Source: Flavicella sp. (GTDB taxonomy: Bacteria; Bacteroidota; Bacteroidia; Flavobacteriales; Flavobacteriaceae). Taken from it: a stretch of DNA of 64,000 nt. The DNA is taken from assembly GCF_029238425.1 (NCBI RefSeq), contig NZ_JAQWGB010000067.1, positions 19,335 to 83,334 on the forward strand, read 5' to 3'. The notes under the pieces were generated by a model. That model saw only the letters and a program-made list of their open reading frames with translations. It was not told the DNA's origin and did no database searches. The stretch's first letter is position 1; every line of letters starts with the position of its first letter. This document shows, piece after piece, positions 1 through 9,796 of this stretch. A program made the translations under genes and the position numbers.

Positions 1-1206
1 ATCTCCCCCGGCATTCAACAGTGTTTTAGCCAAGTCAAGTGTATTGACAGGTTTGTTACTCGTTTGACCAGCGTTAATTTTACCTGGCCATGACATCACC
101 ATAGGAACTCGAATACCTCCTTCCGAAACCATACCTTTGTCTCCGTTTAATGGTTTGTTATCCGAACCGTCCCAAGTAATATTCATCCCATCGGTATATA
201 GAGGGTGATTCTCATCAACATATGAATATGCAGCTCTACCACCACCTGGGGCATCAAGATACTGAGTGATTACAGCACCATTGTCACTCGCAAATATTAC
301 AATCGTATTGTCATAAATATTCAAGTCTTTTAATTTTTGAACTATTTGTCCAACACCTTCATCAACAGCTAACATAAGAGCAAGTCCCTTACGTCTTACT
401 TCTGAATCCATGTCTGGAATTTGATCCAAATATTTATCAGTTGGAGTTAGGGGAGTATGAGGAGCATAATAGGCGGTATATAAAAAGAAAGGCGCGTCTT
501 TATTCGCATTTCTTTCAATAAAATCGATACTCGCATCTGTTTTTTGGTCAACACGGTCACCACCTACAGAAATAGTTTCACCAGATTCCGAATCTTCATG
601 TGGAGGAAAGTTAACTAAATAACTATTTCTTGTTCCCCAATAGTATTCATCAAACCCGCGATTACCAGGAAAATAGGGTTCTTGTAAATTTAATGGAATG
701 GCATCTACATCTACTTTATCTCTATTTCCGTCTTTATAAATAGCATCAGGATAATTTTCCTCTGCCCATTCAACGCTCCAAGGATCTATATCAAGATGCC
801 ATTTTCCAACCATTCCCGTTTTATAGCCAAAACTTTTCAAATGATCAGCTATAGTTTTCTCTTCATCATTCAATGGTAAAGAAGGAATGGCGTCAAAACC
901 ATAACTTTGTTGATATTTACAAGTTAAAAACCCAGCTCTTGAAGGAGCACATTGAGGAGAGGTTACATAACCGTCTGAAAACAACACACCGCTTTGAGCA
1001 AGCGCATCAATATTTGGAGTAGCCACATCATCCAAAATATCATGGATACTTACATCGCTATATCCCCAATCATCGGTGTAAATCACAATGATATTAGGTT
1101 CGTCCGATTGTGCTTGCGCCAAGGACTCCACATGTGTAAGAATAACGCTGACAAAGGCAATAACTTTTATACAACTTTTAAAAAACTTCAATCTCGTCAT
1201 TTTCAT
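1..1206 (-). CDS. Family S1 sulfatase, C-terminus beyond left edge
   Basis: Secreted formylglycine-dependent sulfatase that would remove sulfate esters from polysaccharide or oligosaccharide. A hydrophobic signal peptide ending near AQAQ precedes the metal-binding TDDWGYSD motif. The modification signature CAPSR has its catalytic Cys at about residue 86, and GKWHLD follows. Only about 402 residues are present; the reading frame is still open at base 1 (..LAKTLLNAGGD). I place the start at 1206 (ATG AAA ATG, preceded in frame by TAG); 1200 is an alternative. It is a close paralogue of the genes at 1347 and 6351 and lies at the distal end of the operon that starts near 9.5 kb. The substrate position it acts on cannot be told from sequence. 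Maturation requires a formylglycine-generating enzyme, and none is encoded in this window. Confidence 0.93.
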   Translation of the reverse strand, partial: MKMTRLKFFKSCIKVIAFVSVILTHVESLAQAQSDEPNIIVIYTDDWGYSDVSIHDILDDVATPNIDALAQSGVLFSDGYVTSPQCAPSRAGFLTCKYQQSYGFDAIPSLPLNDEEKTIADHLKSFGYKTGMVGKWHLDIDPWSVEWAEENYPDAIYKDGNRDKVDVDAIPLNLQEPYFPGNRGFDEYYWGTRNSYLVNFPPHEDSESGETISVGGDRVDQKTDASIDFIERNANKDAPFFLYTAYYAPHTPLTPTDKYLDQIPDMDSEVRRKGLALMLAVDEGVGQIVQKLKDLNIYDNTIVIFASDNGAVITQYLDAPGGGRAAYSYVDENHPLYTDGMNITWDGSDNKPLNGDKGMVSEGGIRVPMVMSWPGKINAGQTSNKPVNTLDLAKTLLNAGGD

Positions 1207-1346
1207 TTCCTATTTATTAGGTTAATATTCAATCGTTTAGATTCTATAACTTGTCAATACCCCCATCTGAATCGCGACAGGGGTTTGTTTTTTAAAAAAA
1301 ATCAGTAATTTTCAATTGATATAAAAGACATTCTTAGTTTATCTTA

Positions 1347-3155
1347 TTAAAGCAACACCTTAGTATAATTAACCTCATTATCTTCTGTTACATATACTGT
1401 ATAAACACCTACAGGCAATCCTGATATATTCGCAGAAGTTTGTCCATCCGTTATTTCAAGAACAACAGCTCCAAAAGAATCCAATACGGTAATATTGGTA
1501 GTCGTTTTATCTGAAATTACATGAAGTACATCTCCATCTCTATATGCCTTCAATGAATTTTCTTGCACGGCCAATTCACTCATTACGTTAACCATGATAT
1601 CCTGCCCTCCGAAATAAAGCTCGTATTTCATGCTTTCCGCACCTGTTCTTGGTTCAGTTGGCAGGTTTGGGAAGCTTGTTGTAGCAGCCCAGTCAGCTAA
1701 TTCTTCTCTAAGATTGATGGCTCTTTGTGGGTATTGCTCAATTAAATTGATTTTCTCCTCTTTATCTGTATTCAAATCAAAAAGGTACTCTGTTTCATCA
1801 GAAACTCTAAGTAATTTCCATCTTCCTTTTCGTATTGCTGTTTGCGTATAAAATCTCCAAAAAATAGAACGCTTTGCCAAGACTGAAGAATTTTCCTCAC
1901 CAGTTAAGAAGGGAAGAAGATCAAGTCCATCAAGTTCTGGTAATGCGCTAACATCACCTGCAGCCGTCAAGAAAGTTTTCACTAAATCAAGCGTATAGAC
2001 ATTTCTTGTAAATGTTTGATTGCCGTTTATTTTTTGCGGCCAAGATATCATCATTGGAACGCGAATACCTCCTTCAGAAAGCATTCCCTTATCTCCGGTT
2101 AAAGGTGCATTGTCAGAACCATTCCATACAAGACGCATACCTTCTTCAAAATCTGGATGATCTTCATCTACATACGAACGTCCAACTCTAATATCATTGC
2201 TGTCGTAAATATACTGAGTAATAGGAGCTCCATTGTCACTGGCAAAAATCACGATGGTATTCTCATAAATATCCAGTTCTTTCAATTTATCAATTATTTG
2301 TCCAACCCCGGTATCAACCGCTAACATAAGAGCAAGTCCTTTTCTTCTTACATCTGATTCAATTGAGGCAGGAATTTGGTTTAAATATTTATTAGATGGA
2401 TTTAATGGTGAATGAGGAGCATAGTATGCTGTGTAAAGAAAAAATGGTTCATCTTGATTTGCATTTCTTTCTATAAAATCTAAACTAGCATTTGTCTTTT
2501 GATCTACGCGACTTCCACCAACACTGATCTCCTCTCCTGAAACAGTGTTTTCATAGGGAGGGAAATTCACTAAATAATTGTTTCTAGTTCCCCAATAATA
2601 CTCGTCAAATCCACGGTTACCTGGGTTATATGGCTCTTTTAGATCAGCTGACACTAAGTCCATATCAACTTTCTCTGTCCCCCCTTGAGGGTATACGGCA
2701 TGAGGTGCAAATTCATGAGCCCAGTCAGCACTGAAAGGGTCTACATCAAGGTGCCATTTCCCAACCATACCCGTTTTATATCCAAAACTTTTCAAATAAT
2801 CGGCAATCGTTTTCTCCTCAACCCTTAGTGGTAAAGAAGGAATCGCATCAAAATTAAAACGTTGTTGATATTTACAAGTTAAAAACCCAGCTCTTGACGG
2901 AGCACATTGAGGTGACGTAACATACCCATTAGTCATTAACACCCCACTTTCTGCAAGTTCTTTAATTTTTGGAGTTATAATATCATCCTTAATATTATGG
3001 TTTTCTATATCACTATACCCCCAATCATCTGTATAAATAACAATGATATTTGGTTCATCCGTTTGGCCCTGAGCAAAGGCATTCATTTGCAAAATAGTTA
3101 AACTGACAAAGGCAATAACCTTTATACTGCTTTTAAAAAAATTTAATGTCTTCAT
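1347..3155 (-). CDS. Family S1 sulfatase with T9SS C-terminal sorting domain
   Basis: Cys-type sulfatase of about 602 residues. The signal peptide is MKTLNFFKSS..NAFAQ, the metal site is TDDWGYSD and the CAPSR signature has its Cys at about residue 84. I start it at Met 3155, because the twelve upstream in-frame residues are hydrophilic and precede a normal signal peptide. Unlike its two close paralogues on either side, it carries about 80 extra C-terminal residues. These end in a T9SS type-A-like sorting domain (..VLDSFG.., ..SGLPVGVYTVYV.., ..YTKVLL), so this copy is predicted to be displayed on or released from the cell surface while the others probably stay periplasmic. It is cotranscribed with the neighbouring sulfatases. 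Its sulfate-ester specificity is unknown. Confidence 0.94.
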   Translation of the reverse strand: MKTLNFFKSSIKVIAFVSLTILQMNAFAQGQTDEPNIIVIYTDDWGYSDIENHNIKDDIITPKIKELAESGVLMTNGYVTSPQCAPSRAGFLTCKYQQRFNFDAIPSLPLRVEEKTIADYLKSFGYKTGMVGKWHLDVDPFSADWAHEFAPHAVYPQGGTEKVDMDLVSADLKEPYNPGNRGFDEYYWGTRNNYLVNFPPYENTVSGEEISVGGSRVDQKTNASLDFIERNANQDEPFFLYTAYYAPHSPLNPSNKYLNQIPASIESDVRRKGLALMLAVDTGVGQIIDKLKELDIYENTIVIFASDNGAPITQYIYDSNDIRVGRSYVDEDHPDFEEGMRLVWNGSDNAPLTGDKGMLSEGGIRVPMMISWPQKINGNQTFTRNVYTLDLVKTFLTAAGDVSALPELDGLDLLPFLTGEENSSVLAKRSIFWRFYTQTAIRKGRWKLLRVSDETEYLFDLNTDKEEKINLIEQYPQRAINLREELADWAATTSFPNLPTEPRTGAESMKYELYFGGQDIMVNVMSELAVQENSLKAYRDGDVLHVISDKTTTNITVLDSFGAVVLEITDGQTSANISGLPVGVYTVYVTEDNEVNYTKVLL

Positions 3156-3268
3156 GTTTGTTTGGTTTTGTTGATTCGTATTAATTATCAATTTAATTGA
3201 GTCTATAAATTATATCCCGAGATTTGAGTTTTTAGAATTTTACCCAATACTGATTGTTCTTTATTTTA

Positions 3269-4780
3269 CTATTTAAACTCATCATATTCAGGATTCACAT
3301 CAGCATTTTTAAATCGCTCACGATCTTTCCATAATTCGTAGGTAGCTCTTAACTGGTTTTTATCTTCTGGATACATTCCTTTATCATCCGTACGTTCAAT
3401 CCAATCATTCAATATTTTACGGTGTTTTTTAAGTTCTGACTTGAACTGAGATTCTAGAGCTAGATTATGCATCTGATGCGGATCTTTGGCTACATCATAA
3501 AGTTCCTCTTCTGGACGTTTTCCAAACCAATGTTCTTCTTGATAAGGGGTAAGTAAGTCATCTTCACGCGCTTTCTTAAAATCCAACACAATAGGTTTGT
3601 TGTCACGGTAGCTAGGCTGCATCATTGTTCTCTCCGGAAAATAATTTTGAATATATCGGTACTGATCCGTTCTTACAGTTCGAATATGGTCTATCGTATA
3701 ATCACATCTATCTCGGGCTCCAATAACATAATCAACAGTTTGATAATCATCAGAAAATAAATCTTGGCCATCAAAATGATCTGGTATAGAACCTCCAGCC
3801 AAAGCCAGTGTTGTTGCACTAACATCCAACAATGAAACTAAATTATTCACACTGCTTCCTGGTTTAATGGCTTTATGAGCACCTGCAATAATTAGTGGCA
3901 CCTGCATCCCTCCTTCATAACAGAATTGTTTGTGGCGCAATGAGGATGGACTTCCATGATCCGAAAAGAAAAAAACAATCGTATTTTCTAACTCGCCATC
4001 GGCTTCCAACTGCTTTAATATAGCTTCTACCTGTGTATCCGATCCACGTGCAGCATTATAATGTTCCGTCCATGCTTGTCGTTGTGATGGGATATCTGGA
4101 AAATAAGGAGGTAATTCTACGTCATAATCTTCTAATTTTTGACCCTCACGAACATGTTTTGAATCTTTTTTCCCTCCCCACAGTTCAATCTGACCAAACC
4201 ATGGCATCTTTTTGTCCGGCCTAGAATTCCACACATTTTTTGTCCATGAAAGTAAAGAGGAGGGCATATTACCTTGCCATCCATTCATACCTACTTTATA
4301 ATTTTTCCTTGTTCCTACATCATATAAATCATGTCGGTTATAGTGGAAATTATAATCATCTTTATTATTACTAAAGGTAAAATACCCCTGCTCTTTCATT
4401 AACTCAGGAATCGTTTTTACGCCTTCTGGTAAATAAATTCTTAGCTCTTCAGGTACCACTACGTTATCTGTTGTACGACTGGAACGATGGTTATGTGTCC
4501 CCAAGGTTGTTTGCATAACACCCGTAATAAATGCAGATCGACTGGCAGAACATACGGGAGCAGTAGCATATGCTCTTTTAAAAAGCACACCTTCCGATGC
4601 CAACCCATCCACTGCTGGTGTAAAACCCGAGTTAATTTCGTCCTGATAACAACCAAGCACCGGATTGAGATCCTCAGCGATTATCCAAAGGATATTGGGT
4701 TGTTTAACTTCTGGATTCGTACAAGAAGTGCCTAATGTGCTTAGGACAATAAAAAAAGGGAAGATTAGTAATTGTTTCAT
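3269..4780 (-). CDS. Lipoprotein sulfatase, family S1, CSASR type
   Basis: A 503-residue sulfatase of a different S1 subfamily from its neighbours. The N-terminus is a lipoprotein signal with lipobox Cys20 (LGTSC), so it is membrane anchored. The metal-binding segment reads IIAEDLNP rather than the usual DD-G-Y. The modification motif is CSASR with Cys77, followed by GVMQTTLGTHNHRS, and FFFSDHGSP forms the second metal site. The C-terminal part has the usual EELYDVAKDPHQMHNLA closing segment. The CSASR form is common in sulfatases annotated as heparan N-sulfatase-like, but in a marine PUL this does not mean glycosaminoglycan specificity. It sits between a sulfatase and the GH28-like gene in one operon. 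Confidence 0.92.
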   Translation of the reverse strand: MKQLLIFPFFIVLSTLGTSCTNPEVKQPNILWIIAEDLNPVLGCYQDEINSGFTPAVDGLASEGVLFKRAYATAPVCSASRSAFITGVMQTTLGTHNHRSSRTTDNVVVPEELRIYLPEGVKTIPELMKEQGYFTFSNNKDDYNFHYNRHDLYDVGTRKNYKVGMNGWQGNMPSSLLSWTKNVWNSRPDKKMPWFGQIELWGGKKDSKHVREGQKLEDYDVELPPYFPDIPSQRQAWTEHYNAARGSDTQVEAILKQLEADGELENTIVFFFSDHGSPSSLRHKQFCYEGGMQVPLIIAGAHKAIKPGSSVNNLVSLLDVSATTLALAGGSIPDHFDGQDLFSDDYQTVDYVIGARDRCDYTIDHIRTVRTDQYRYIQNYFPERTMMQPSYRDNKPIVLDFKKAREDDLLTPYQEEHWFGKRPEEELYDVAKDPHQMHNLALESQFKSELKKHRKILNDWIERTDDKGMYPEDKNQLRATYELWKDRERFKNADVNPEYDEFK

Positions 4781-4853
4781 ATGTTTAAAATAAAATTATA
4801 ATATGTTGATGTTATTTAGATGCATTGATCATTTTATGAGATTTCCGAAAGAC

Positions 4854-6311
4854 TTATTGTTTAAAATCTATATCCAAAGAATTGACAATTTGCACGAGTC
4901 TTTTTGGTTTGATCGTAGGGTGAAAGAATTTTGTCCCTTCTATATAAGCGCCATTGACCTTATCAAAACACAAGCAAAACTCAGGAATATCTTTTCTAGT
5001 ACTATGTACTTTAAAATTTCGGATATCCATATTATTAGCATGTTTCACATAAAGTCCATAGGCTGGTAAATTTTTTGCTTTTGAAAGGAAACCGTGTTTC
5101 TGGCTAGCTTTAATTTCAATTTCATCCCCATCAGAACCTTCTTCTCTTAGATAAATCTCTATATCTCGTAAAGTAAAATTTGAAATATAATTATCCGATT
5201 GACCAATAATTGAACTCCCAACAGATCCCACATTTACAGCTTTAATATCAGAGATTTCAACGCCTCTAAATATTGGCTTTTTAATGGTTTTTCTATTCCC
5301 TTCAATCTCAGGTCTCCAAACACGATTTCTGTCACCGATTCTAGCAGTAATTGGAGATAGCACTCCGTCCATGATAATATTAGAAATTGTTATGTTCTCT
5401 AATGTTGCTCCATCAGTAGCGAGTAAAAGAATTCCTCTTACCCCATTTGTCAATTGATATGGATGATGGGTTGTTCTTTCTAAGGAAGGTTTTATAATGC
5501 AATTGGAAATATTAATTCGATTAAAATAGCCACTTGATGCGGTTCCAAATTTTATAGCGCTGGCATGAGAACTAAAAATACAGTTTGACACAACTACATC
5601 TTCAACACCATAATCAGATTCGGACTTAAAGCAAAGTGCATCATCCTCGGAATCAATCAAACAATTAGAGATCATGACTCTATGACAATCCACAATATCC
5701 AAACCATCGTTGTTCATATTCGAGTGGTTATATACCTGAATATTTCTGATGGTCAAATTATCGCATTCAAAATATCTTTGAGCCCAAAATGCTGTGTTTT
5801 GGATTTTTATTCCCTCTACTACAATATTTTTACAATTCCAGAAATAAATACCATAGGGTCTATTCCTCCTTAAAACTCCCACTCCTGGAACAAATACATC
5901 ATGATTTTGCCCGTTACCATGTATAGTACCAACTCCAGTTATTTTAATATTTTCCTGACCTTTGGCAAAGATAAAAGCTCTGTTACTTTCAAAAATAAAT
6001 TCTTCCTTTACGTCGGCATATACAGCAGCAGATGTATCTGCAATACCTTTCCAAACCGCATTTTGTCTAAGTTCAATGGTAATATTGCTTTTGAGGTCAA
6101 TCCTTCCTGACATATACACTCCTGAATCAAATATTACCTTTCCTCCACCACTCTCAGAGCATTTATTTATTACATCCTGAATAATTTGGGTATTATCCGT
6201 AATACCGTCCCCTTTTGCTCCATAATCCTGGATTGGGTAAGTATTCGCATTTGCCATATAGATGGAAAACAGATGGAAAAGAAAAATATGAAATACTTTT
6301 AAAAAGTTCAT
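4854..6311 (-). CDS. GH28-like right-handed beta-helix glycosidase, divergent
   Basis: A 485-residue secreted beta-helix protein with signal peptide (MNFLKVFHIF..MANAN) and the N-terminal IQDYGAKGDGITDNT segment typical of GH28 and pectate-lyase-like enzymes. Two GH28 catalytic motifs are recognisable: NNDGLDI (normally NTD) and EDDALCF (normally DDC/DDA). The usual GHG motif is reduced to SHA. The place where GH28 enzymes carry the carboxylate-binding RIK reads VRGILL. Catalytic aspartates therefore appear intact while the galacturonate-binding Lys is missing, which suggests a substrate other than plain polygalacturonate. It is the only candidate in the sulfatase operon for cutting the backbone. 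Family assignment is fairly secure; activity is not. Confidence 0.82.
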   Translation of the reverse strand: MNFLKVFHIFLFHLFSIYMANANTYPIQDYGAKGDGITDNTQIIQDVINKCSESGGGKVIFDSGVYMSGRIDLKSNITIELRQNAVWKGIADTSAAVYADVKEEFIFESNRAFIFAKGQENIKITGVGTIHGNGQNHDVFVPGVGVLRRNRPYGIYFWNCKNIVVEGIKIQNTAFWAQRYFECDNLTIRNIQVYNHSNMNNDGLDIVDCHRVMISNCLIDSEDDALCFKSESDYGVEDVVVSNCIFSSHASAIKFGTASSGYFNRINISNCIIKPSLERTTHHPYQLTNGVRGILLLATDGATLENITISNIIMDGVLSPITARIGDRNRVWRPEIEGNRKTIKKPIFRGVEISDIKAVNVGSVGSSIIGQSDNYISNFTLRDIEIYLREEGSDGDEIEIKASQKHGFLSKAKNLPAYGLYVKHANNMDIRNFKVHSTRKDIPEFCLCFDKVNGAYIEGTKFFHPTIKPKRLVQIVNSLDIDFKQ

Positions 6312-6350
6312 TTATTTAATTTATTTTAATTCATTACAATTGGCTTCAAA

Positions 6351-7901
6351 TCAACTCTGAGGGAAATAAAGATGATACTTCATCGTTTCTGGTGGAAGGA
6401 GTTTCCCTTTTGGTAAAACCCTCGCGGAAGTTTCTTTTTTAGCCCATGTTTTAAGAGCTTTTCTAAGTTCATTGGCTTCATTAGGATATTTTTCTATTAG
6501 ATTGTTTTTTTCTTCTTTGTCCTCTTTTAAGTCAAATAAAAACTCCATTTTATCTGAAACCCTAAGTAATTTCCAATTCCCTTTTCGGATGGCTGATTGA
6601 GTATAAAACCTCCAGTACAAAGGCCTTTCTAACAAACCTGTATTATCCTGACCATTTAGATAAGGCAAAAGATCAACACCATTTAGATTTGGCAAACTGC
6701 TTACATCTCCAGCCGCACTCAAAAACGTTTTCGCCAAGTCGAGTGTATTTACAGGTTTATCACAAACTTGACCAGACTTTATTTCTTTAGGCCAAGAAAC
6801 AATCATAGGAACACGTATACCTCCTTCTGAAAGCAGTCCCTTATCACCATTTAAAGGTTTGTTGTCAGAGCCATTCCATCTCAGATGCATATCACTTGTG
6901 TATTTTGGGTGATCTTCATCAACATAAGACTCTGAAATTTTACCATTTGGAGTGTCAAGGAATTGTGCTAATGGAGCTCCATTGTCACTAGCAAATACAA
7001 TTATTGTATTTTCATAGACATCTAGTTCTTTTAATTTTTTGATTATTTTTCCAACACCAGTATCAACTGCCAACATAAGTGCCAAACCTTTTCGCCTTTG
7101 TTCAGATTCCATTGGTGGAATTTGATTCAAATAAAACTTACTAGGTGTTACAGGGTTATGAGGAGCATAATATGCTGTATATAAAAAAAATGGTTTCTCT
7201 TTATTAGCATTTCTTTGAATAAAAGAAAGACTCGCTTTTGTTTTTTGATCTACTCGATCTCCCTTTAAACTAATTTCTTCTCCAAATTCGGTGTCTTGAT
7301 AAGGTGGGAAATTGATGATATAATCTCTACTACGTCCCCAATAGTATTCATCGAAGCCGCGGTTAGCTGGCGCAAATGGTTCCTTTACCTTTTCAGGAAT
7401 AAGATCCAAATTGACCATCTCTCTTCTTCCTTTCTTTTGTATAGCTTCAGGATAATTTTCTTGAGCCCATTCGACTCCCAAAGCATGTACACCTAGATGC
7501 CATTTTCCAACCATTCCTGTTCTATACCCAAAACCCTGCAAATGATTAGCAATTGTTTTCTCTTCCTTTATTAATGGCAAAGAAGGAATCGCATCAAAAC
7601 CGAAACTTTGTTGGTATTTACAAGTTAAAAATCCGGCTCTAGACGGCGCACATTGAGGTGCGGTGACATAGCCATCTGTAAATAAAACCCCGTCCCTAGC
7701 AAGTGCATCAATATTTGGGGTTTTAATATCACTCATAATATCATGAACTCCTAAATCACTATATCCCCAGTCATCAGTATATATAACAACGATATTCGGT
7801 TGATCTTTTTGCTGTTGAGCATACGTATTTATTGCCAATAAAAATATACAGATAAAACCAATTGCCTTCAGGTACTTACTTAAATTTTCACATTTAAACA
7901 T
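6351..7901 (-). CDS. Family S1 sulfatase, paralogue of the two leftmost copies
   Basis: Cys-type sulfatase of about 516 residues with signal peptide ending near NTYAQ, metal motif TDDWGYSDLG and CAPSR with Cys84. I start it at 7901 because the upstream in-frame Met (7937) adds a charged leader before the signal peptide. It aligns nearly end to end with the genes at 1-1206 and 1347-3155. Shared stretches include LTCKYQQS, GFDAIPSLPL, GMVGKWHL, GFDEYYWG, FFLYTAYYAPH and LALMLAVDTGVG. It ends at TMKYHLYFPQS without a T9SS domain, so it is probably periplasmic. It is separated from the upstream sulfatase by about 60 bases and clearly belongs to the same operon. Confidence 0.94.
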   Translation of the reverse strand: MFKCENLSKYLKAIGFICIFLLAINTYAQQQKDQPNIVVIYTDDWGYSDLGVHDIMSDIKTPNIDALARDGVLFTDGYVTAPQCAPSRAGFLTCKYQQSFGFDAIPSLPLIKEEKTIANHLQGFGYRTGMVGKWHLGVHALGVEWAQENYPEAIQKKGRREMVNLDLIPEKVKEPFAPANRGFDEYYWGRSRDYIINFPPYQDTEFGEEISLKGDRVDQKTKASLSFIQRNANKEKPFFLYTAYYAPHNPVTPSKFYLNQIPPMESEQRRKGLALMLAVDTGVGKIIKKLKELDVYENTIIVFASDNGAPLAQFLDTPNGKISESYVDEDHPKYTSDMHLRWNGSDNKPLNGDKGLLSEGGIRVPMIVSWPKEIKSGQVCDKPVNTLDLAKTFLSAAGDVSSLPNLNGVDLLPYLNGQDNTGLLERPLYWRFYTQSAIRKGNWKLLRVSDKMEFLFDLKEDKEEKNNLIEKYPNEANELRKALKTWAKKETSARVLPKGKLLPPETMKYHLYFPQS

Positions 7902-7962
7902 TTCTTTAATTTTTAATTCTTTAAATTTTATTTCCAACTCTTAGCGATTAAATCTTTTCGAT

Positions 7963-9456
7963 TTATTCCAAAAGTTGATAGAAATTGTACCAGGTTTGTT
8001 CCTTCTCAATCAAAGGTGTGGCATTTAGACCTCGCGGCGTTAATTCATTGCTCCATTCCTTTAATGCGATTTGAAGCTGGGCTGCCTTTTCAGGATATTT
8101 GTCAATCAAGTTTTTTGCCTCATGCGCATCCGTACTTAAATCAAACAGTGCATTACGACCATCACTCAAATGAACATATTTCCAATTATCACGACGCATT
8201 GCACCCTGTCCCCAAAAGCGCCAAAACAAATCACGATTCTGTAGTGTATTTGCTTTTTTACTGAACGAAGGAATCAAATCTACCCCATCTAGTTCTTCAG
8301 GAATATTTTGCCCTGCTGCAGCTAACGCCGTTGGCATAATATCCAATGCCGAAACGGGTTGATTACACACTTGGCCTCCTTTGAAAGTACCAGGCCAACT
8401 AACCACAAATGGCACTCGAATACCGCCTTCAGAAAGCATACCTTTCTCCCCTATCCATGGTGTATTCTTTGATCCGTCCCATACAGCAAATCTCTTATTA
8501 AAAGGTTCATCAGCCATTGTCATATCCAATGGTGCACCATTATCGCTTAGAAAAAAGATGATCGTATTCTCATCAATTCCATTTTCCTGAAGTAATTTTC
8601 GAATTTTCCCAACTCCATCATCAACCGCAGAAATCATCGAAAGACCGTAACGACGACGCTCTACCATTTCCTCAGGAAAACGTTCAAGGTATTCCGGTGT
8701 AGATTCTAACGGAGTATGGGGTGCATAGTATGCCAAATAAAGGAAAAAAGGATTCGTTTTATTTCGCTCAATAAACGATAAAGCCGCTTCAGTTTTAATA
8801 TCCGTACGAAAGCCTTCTTCTCGTTCCCATTTTATTGGTGTACCAAGTGTTTTTCCGGTTAAAGAAAAATTCCTCCAATACTGCTGAGACCTTCCGTAAA
8901 AATATTCATCAAACCCTTGTTGACTTGGATAATAGTCACGTAATTTTTCTTCAACTGGCCCATCATCCGTTAGTAGGAACTCCTGACCTGGAAAACGCGG
9001 ATATTCTTTTGAAATATGCTCATCTAGCTCATTTTCATATGCCCATGGAATTGACCAATGACCCGGACACAAATGCCATTTACCAACCATTCCAGTTACA
9101 TAACCCGCTTCTTTCATTCGCTCTGCAATAGTTACCTGATCCAATCCCATAGGAAGATCGGGTATTGCATCAAATCCAGCTCGTTGCTGATGTTTTCCGG
9201 TAAGCAATCCCACACGAGAAGGAGCACACTGTGGGGCTGTAATATACCCTGCAGTACACAAAACTCCATCAAGAGCAAGCTGATCAAGGTAGGGTGTATT
9301 TGTATCTTTTTCTTGACCATAAATTCCGAGATCAGCATAACCCATATCATCCATAAGAATAACAATCACATTAGGGGCGTCAGCCTTTCTTTCTTGGGCA
9401 ACTCCAGCCGTAATTATCCCGACTAAAAAAAACAGGTTTTGTAGTATGCGTTTCAT
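7963..9456 (-). CDS. Family S1 sulfatase, first gene of the distal operon
   Basis: A sulfatase of about 497 residues with signal peptide MKRILQNLFFLVG..GVAQ, metal motif MDDMGYADLG and CAPSR with Cys77. Further marks are GMVGKWHLCPG and FFLSDNGAP. Three Met codons lie close together at the 5' end; 9456 (or 9459) gives the cleanest signal peptide. It resembles the neighbouring TDDWG sulfatases but is clearly a different subgroup. It is the first gene after the promoter-operator at 9523-9588, so the five genes to its left, down to the window edge, probably depend on that promoter. There is no T9SS domain, so the predicted location is the periplasm. Confidence 0.94.
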   Translation of the reverse strand: MKRILQNLFFLVGIITAGVAQERKADAPNVIVILMDDMGYADLGIYGQEKDTNTPYLDQLALDGVLCTAGYITAPQCAPSRVGLLTGKHQQRAGFDAIPDLPMGLDQVTIAERMKEAGYVTGMVGKWHLCPGHWSIPWAYENELDEHISKEYPRFPGQEFLLTDDGPVEEKLRDYYPSQQGFDEYFYGRSQQYWRNFSLTGKTLGTPIKWEREEGFRTDIKTEAALSFIERNKTNPFFLYLAYYAPHTPLESTPEYLERFPEEMVERRRYGLSMISAVDDGVGKIRKLLQENGIDENTIIFFLSDNGAPLDMTMADEPFNKRFAVWDGSKNTPWIGEKGMLSEGGIRVPFVVSWPGTFKGGQVCNQPVSALDIMPTALAAAGQNIPEELDGVDLIPSFSKKANTLQNRDLFWRFWGQGAMRRDNWKYVHLSDGRNALFDLSTDAHEAKNLIDKYPEKAAQLQIALKEWSNELTPRGLNATPLIEKEQTWYNFYQLLE

Positions 9457-9522
9457 CATAAAATTCATCTTTATATTCACTAACATTTCGGTATAAAAAC
9501 AAATATTGCTAGTTATAAAGTC

Positions 9523-9588
9523 TAAATCTAGAAACTTGAGTAGGGAAGACTGTTCTCTAAAAAATTACTTTTGTGCTTTTTTACACAA
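9523..9588 (-). promoter_or_regulatory. Promoter with 21-bp-spaced direct repeats, distal sulfatase operon
   Basis: On the plus strand the half-sites CTGTTCT (9550) and TTGTGCT (9571) start exactly 21 bp apart. Reading toward the gene (minus strand), the proximal half-site AGAACAG is followed after exactly 19 bp by TAGATTTA (9530-9523), which matches the Bacteroidota -7 box TAnnTTTG at all but the last base. The block 9550-9587 matches the block at 13474-13511 at 32 of 38 positions without gaps. The spacing suits a dimeric AraC-type DNA-binding domain such as that of the PUL's hybrid sensor. The regulator assignment is inference. Confidence 0.62.
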
Positions 9589-9687
9589 CTCATTAGAAAA
9601 CAACCCTAAAAAGTATTTAAACCACAGAAATCACACCTAAAAAAATAAAACATGCAAAGTAATTCCTTATTAAACGATACAAGAAAA

Positions 9688-9734
9688 CGCTATATCAATT
9701 CTTATAAATAACCTTTACAAGATTCGATATAGCG
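9688..9734 (-). terminator. Hairpin terminator after the GH110-like gene
   Basis: CGCTATATC (9688-9696) is perfectly complementary to GATATAGCG (9726-9734) across a 29-base loop. On the minus strand it is followed by TTTTCTT. It lies between the stop of the gene at 9797 and the promoter at 9523-9588. It would end the two-gene unit that begins near 13.4 kb. Confidence 0.55.
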
Positions 9735-9796
9735 CTTAAAATTCAATTGTTTTTTTTATTGATCAATTAGACTGAATAATTTCGAACCGACGAACT

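Noticed and set aside
1254..1287. ACCCC...GGGGT hairpin between the two leftmost sulfatases as a terminator
   Set aside because: The stem is only five base pairs with a long loop and no T-run in the direction of transcription, and the genes look cotranscribed.
994..1308. A 104-codon plus-strand frame overlapping the first sulfatase start
   Set aside because: It is antisense to the signal peptide and metal motif of a clear sulfatase and has no family features.
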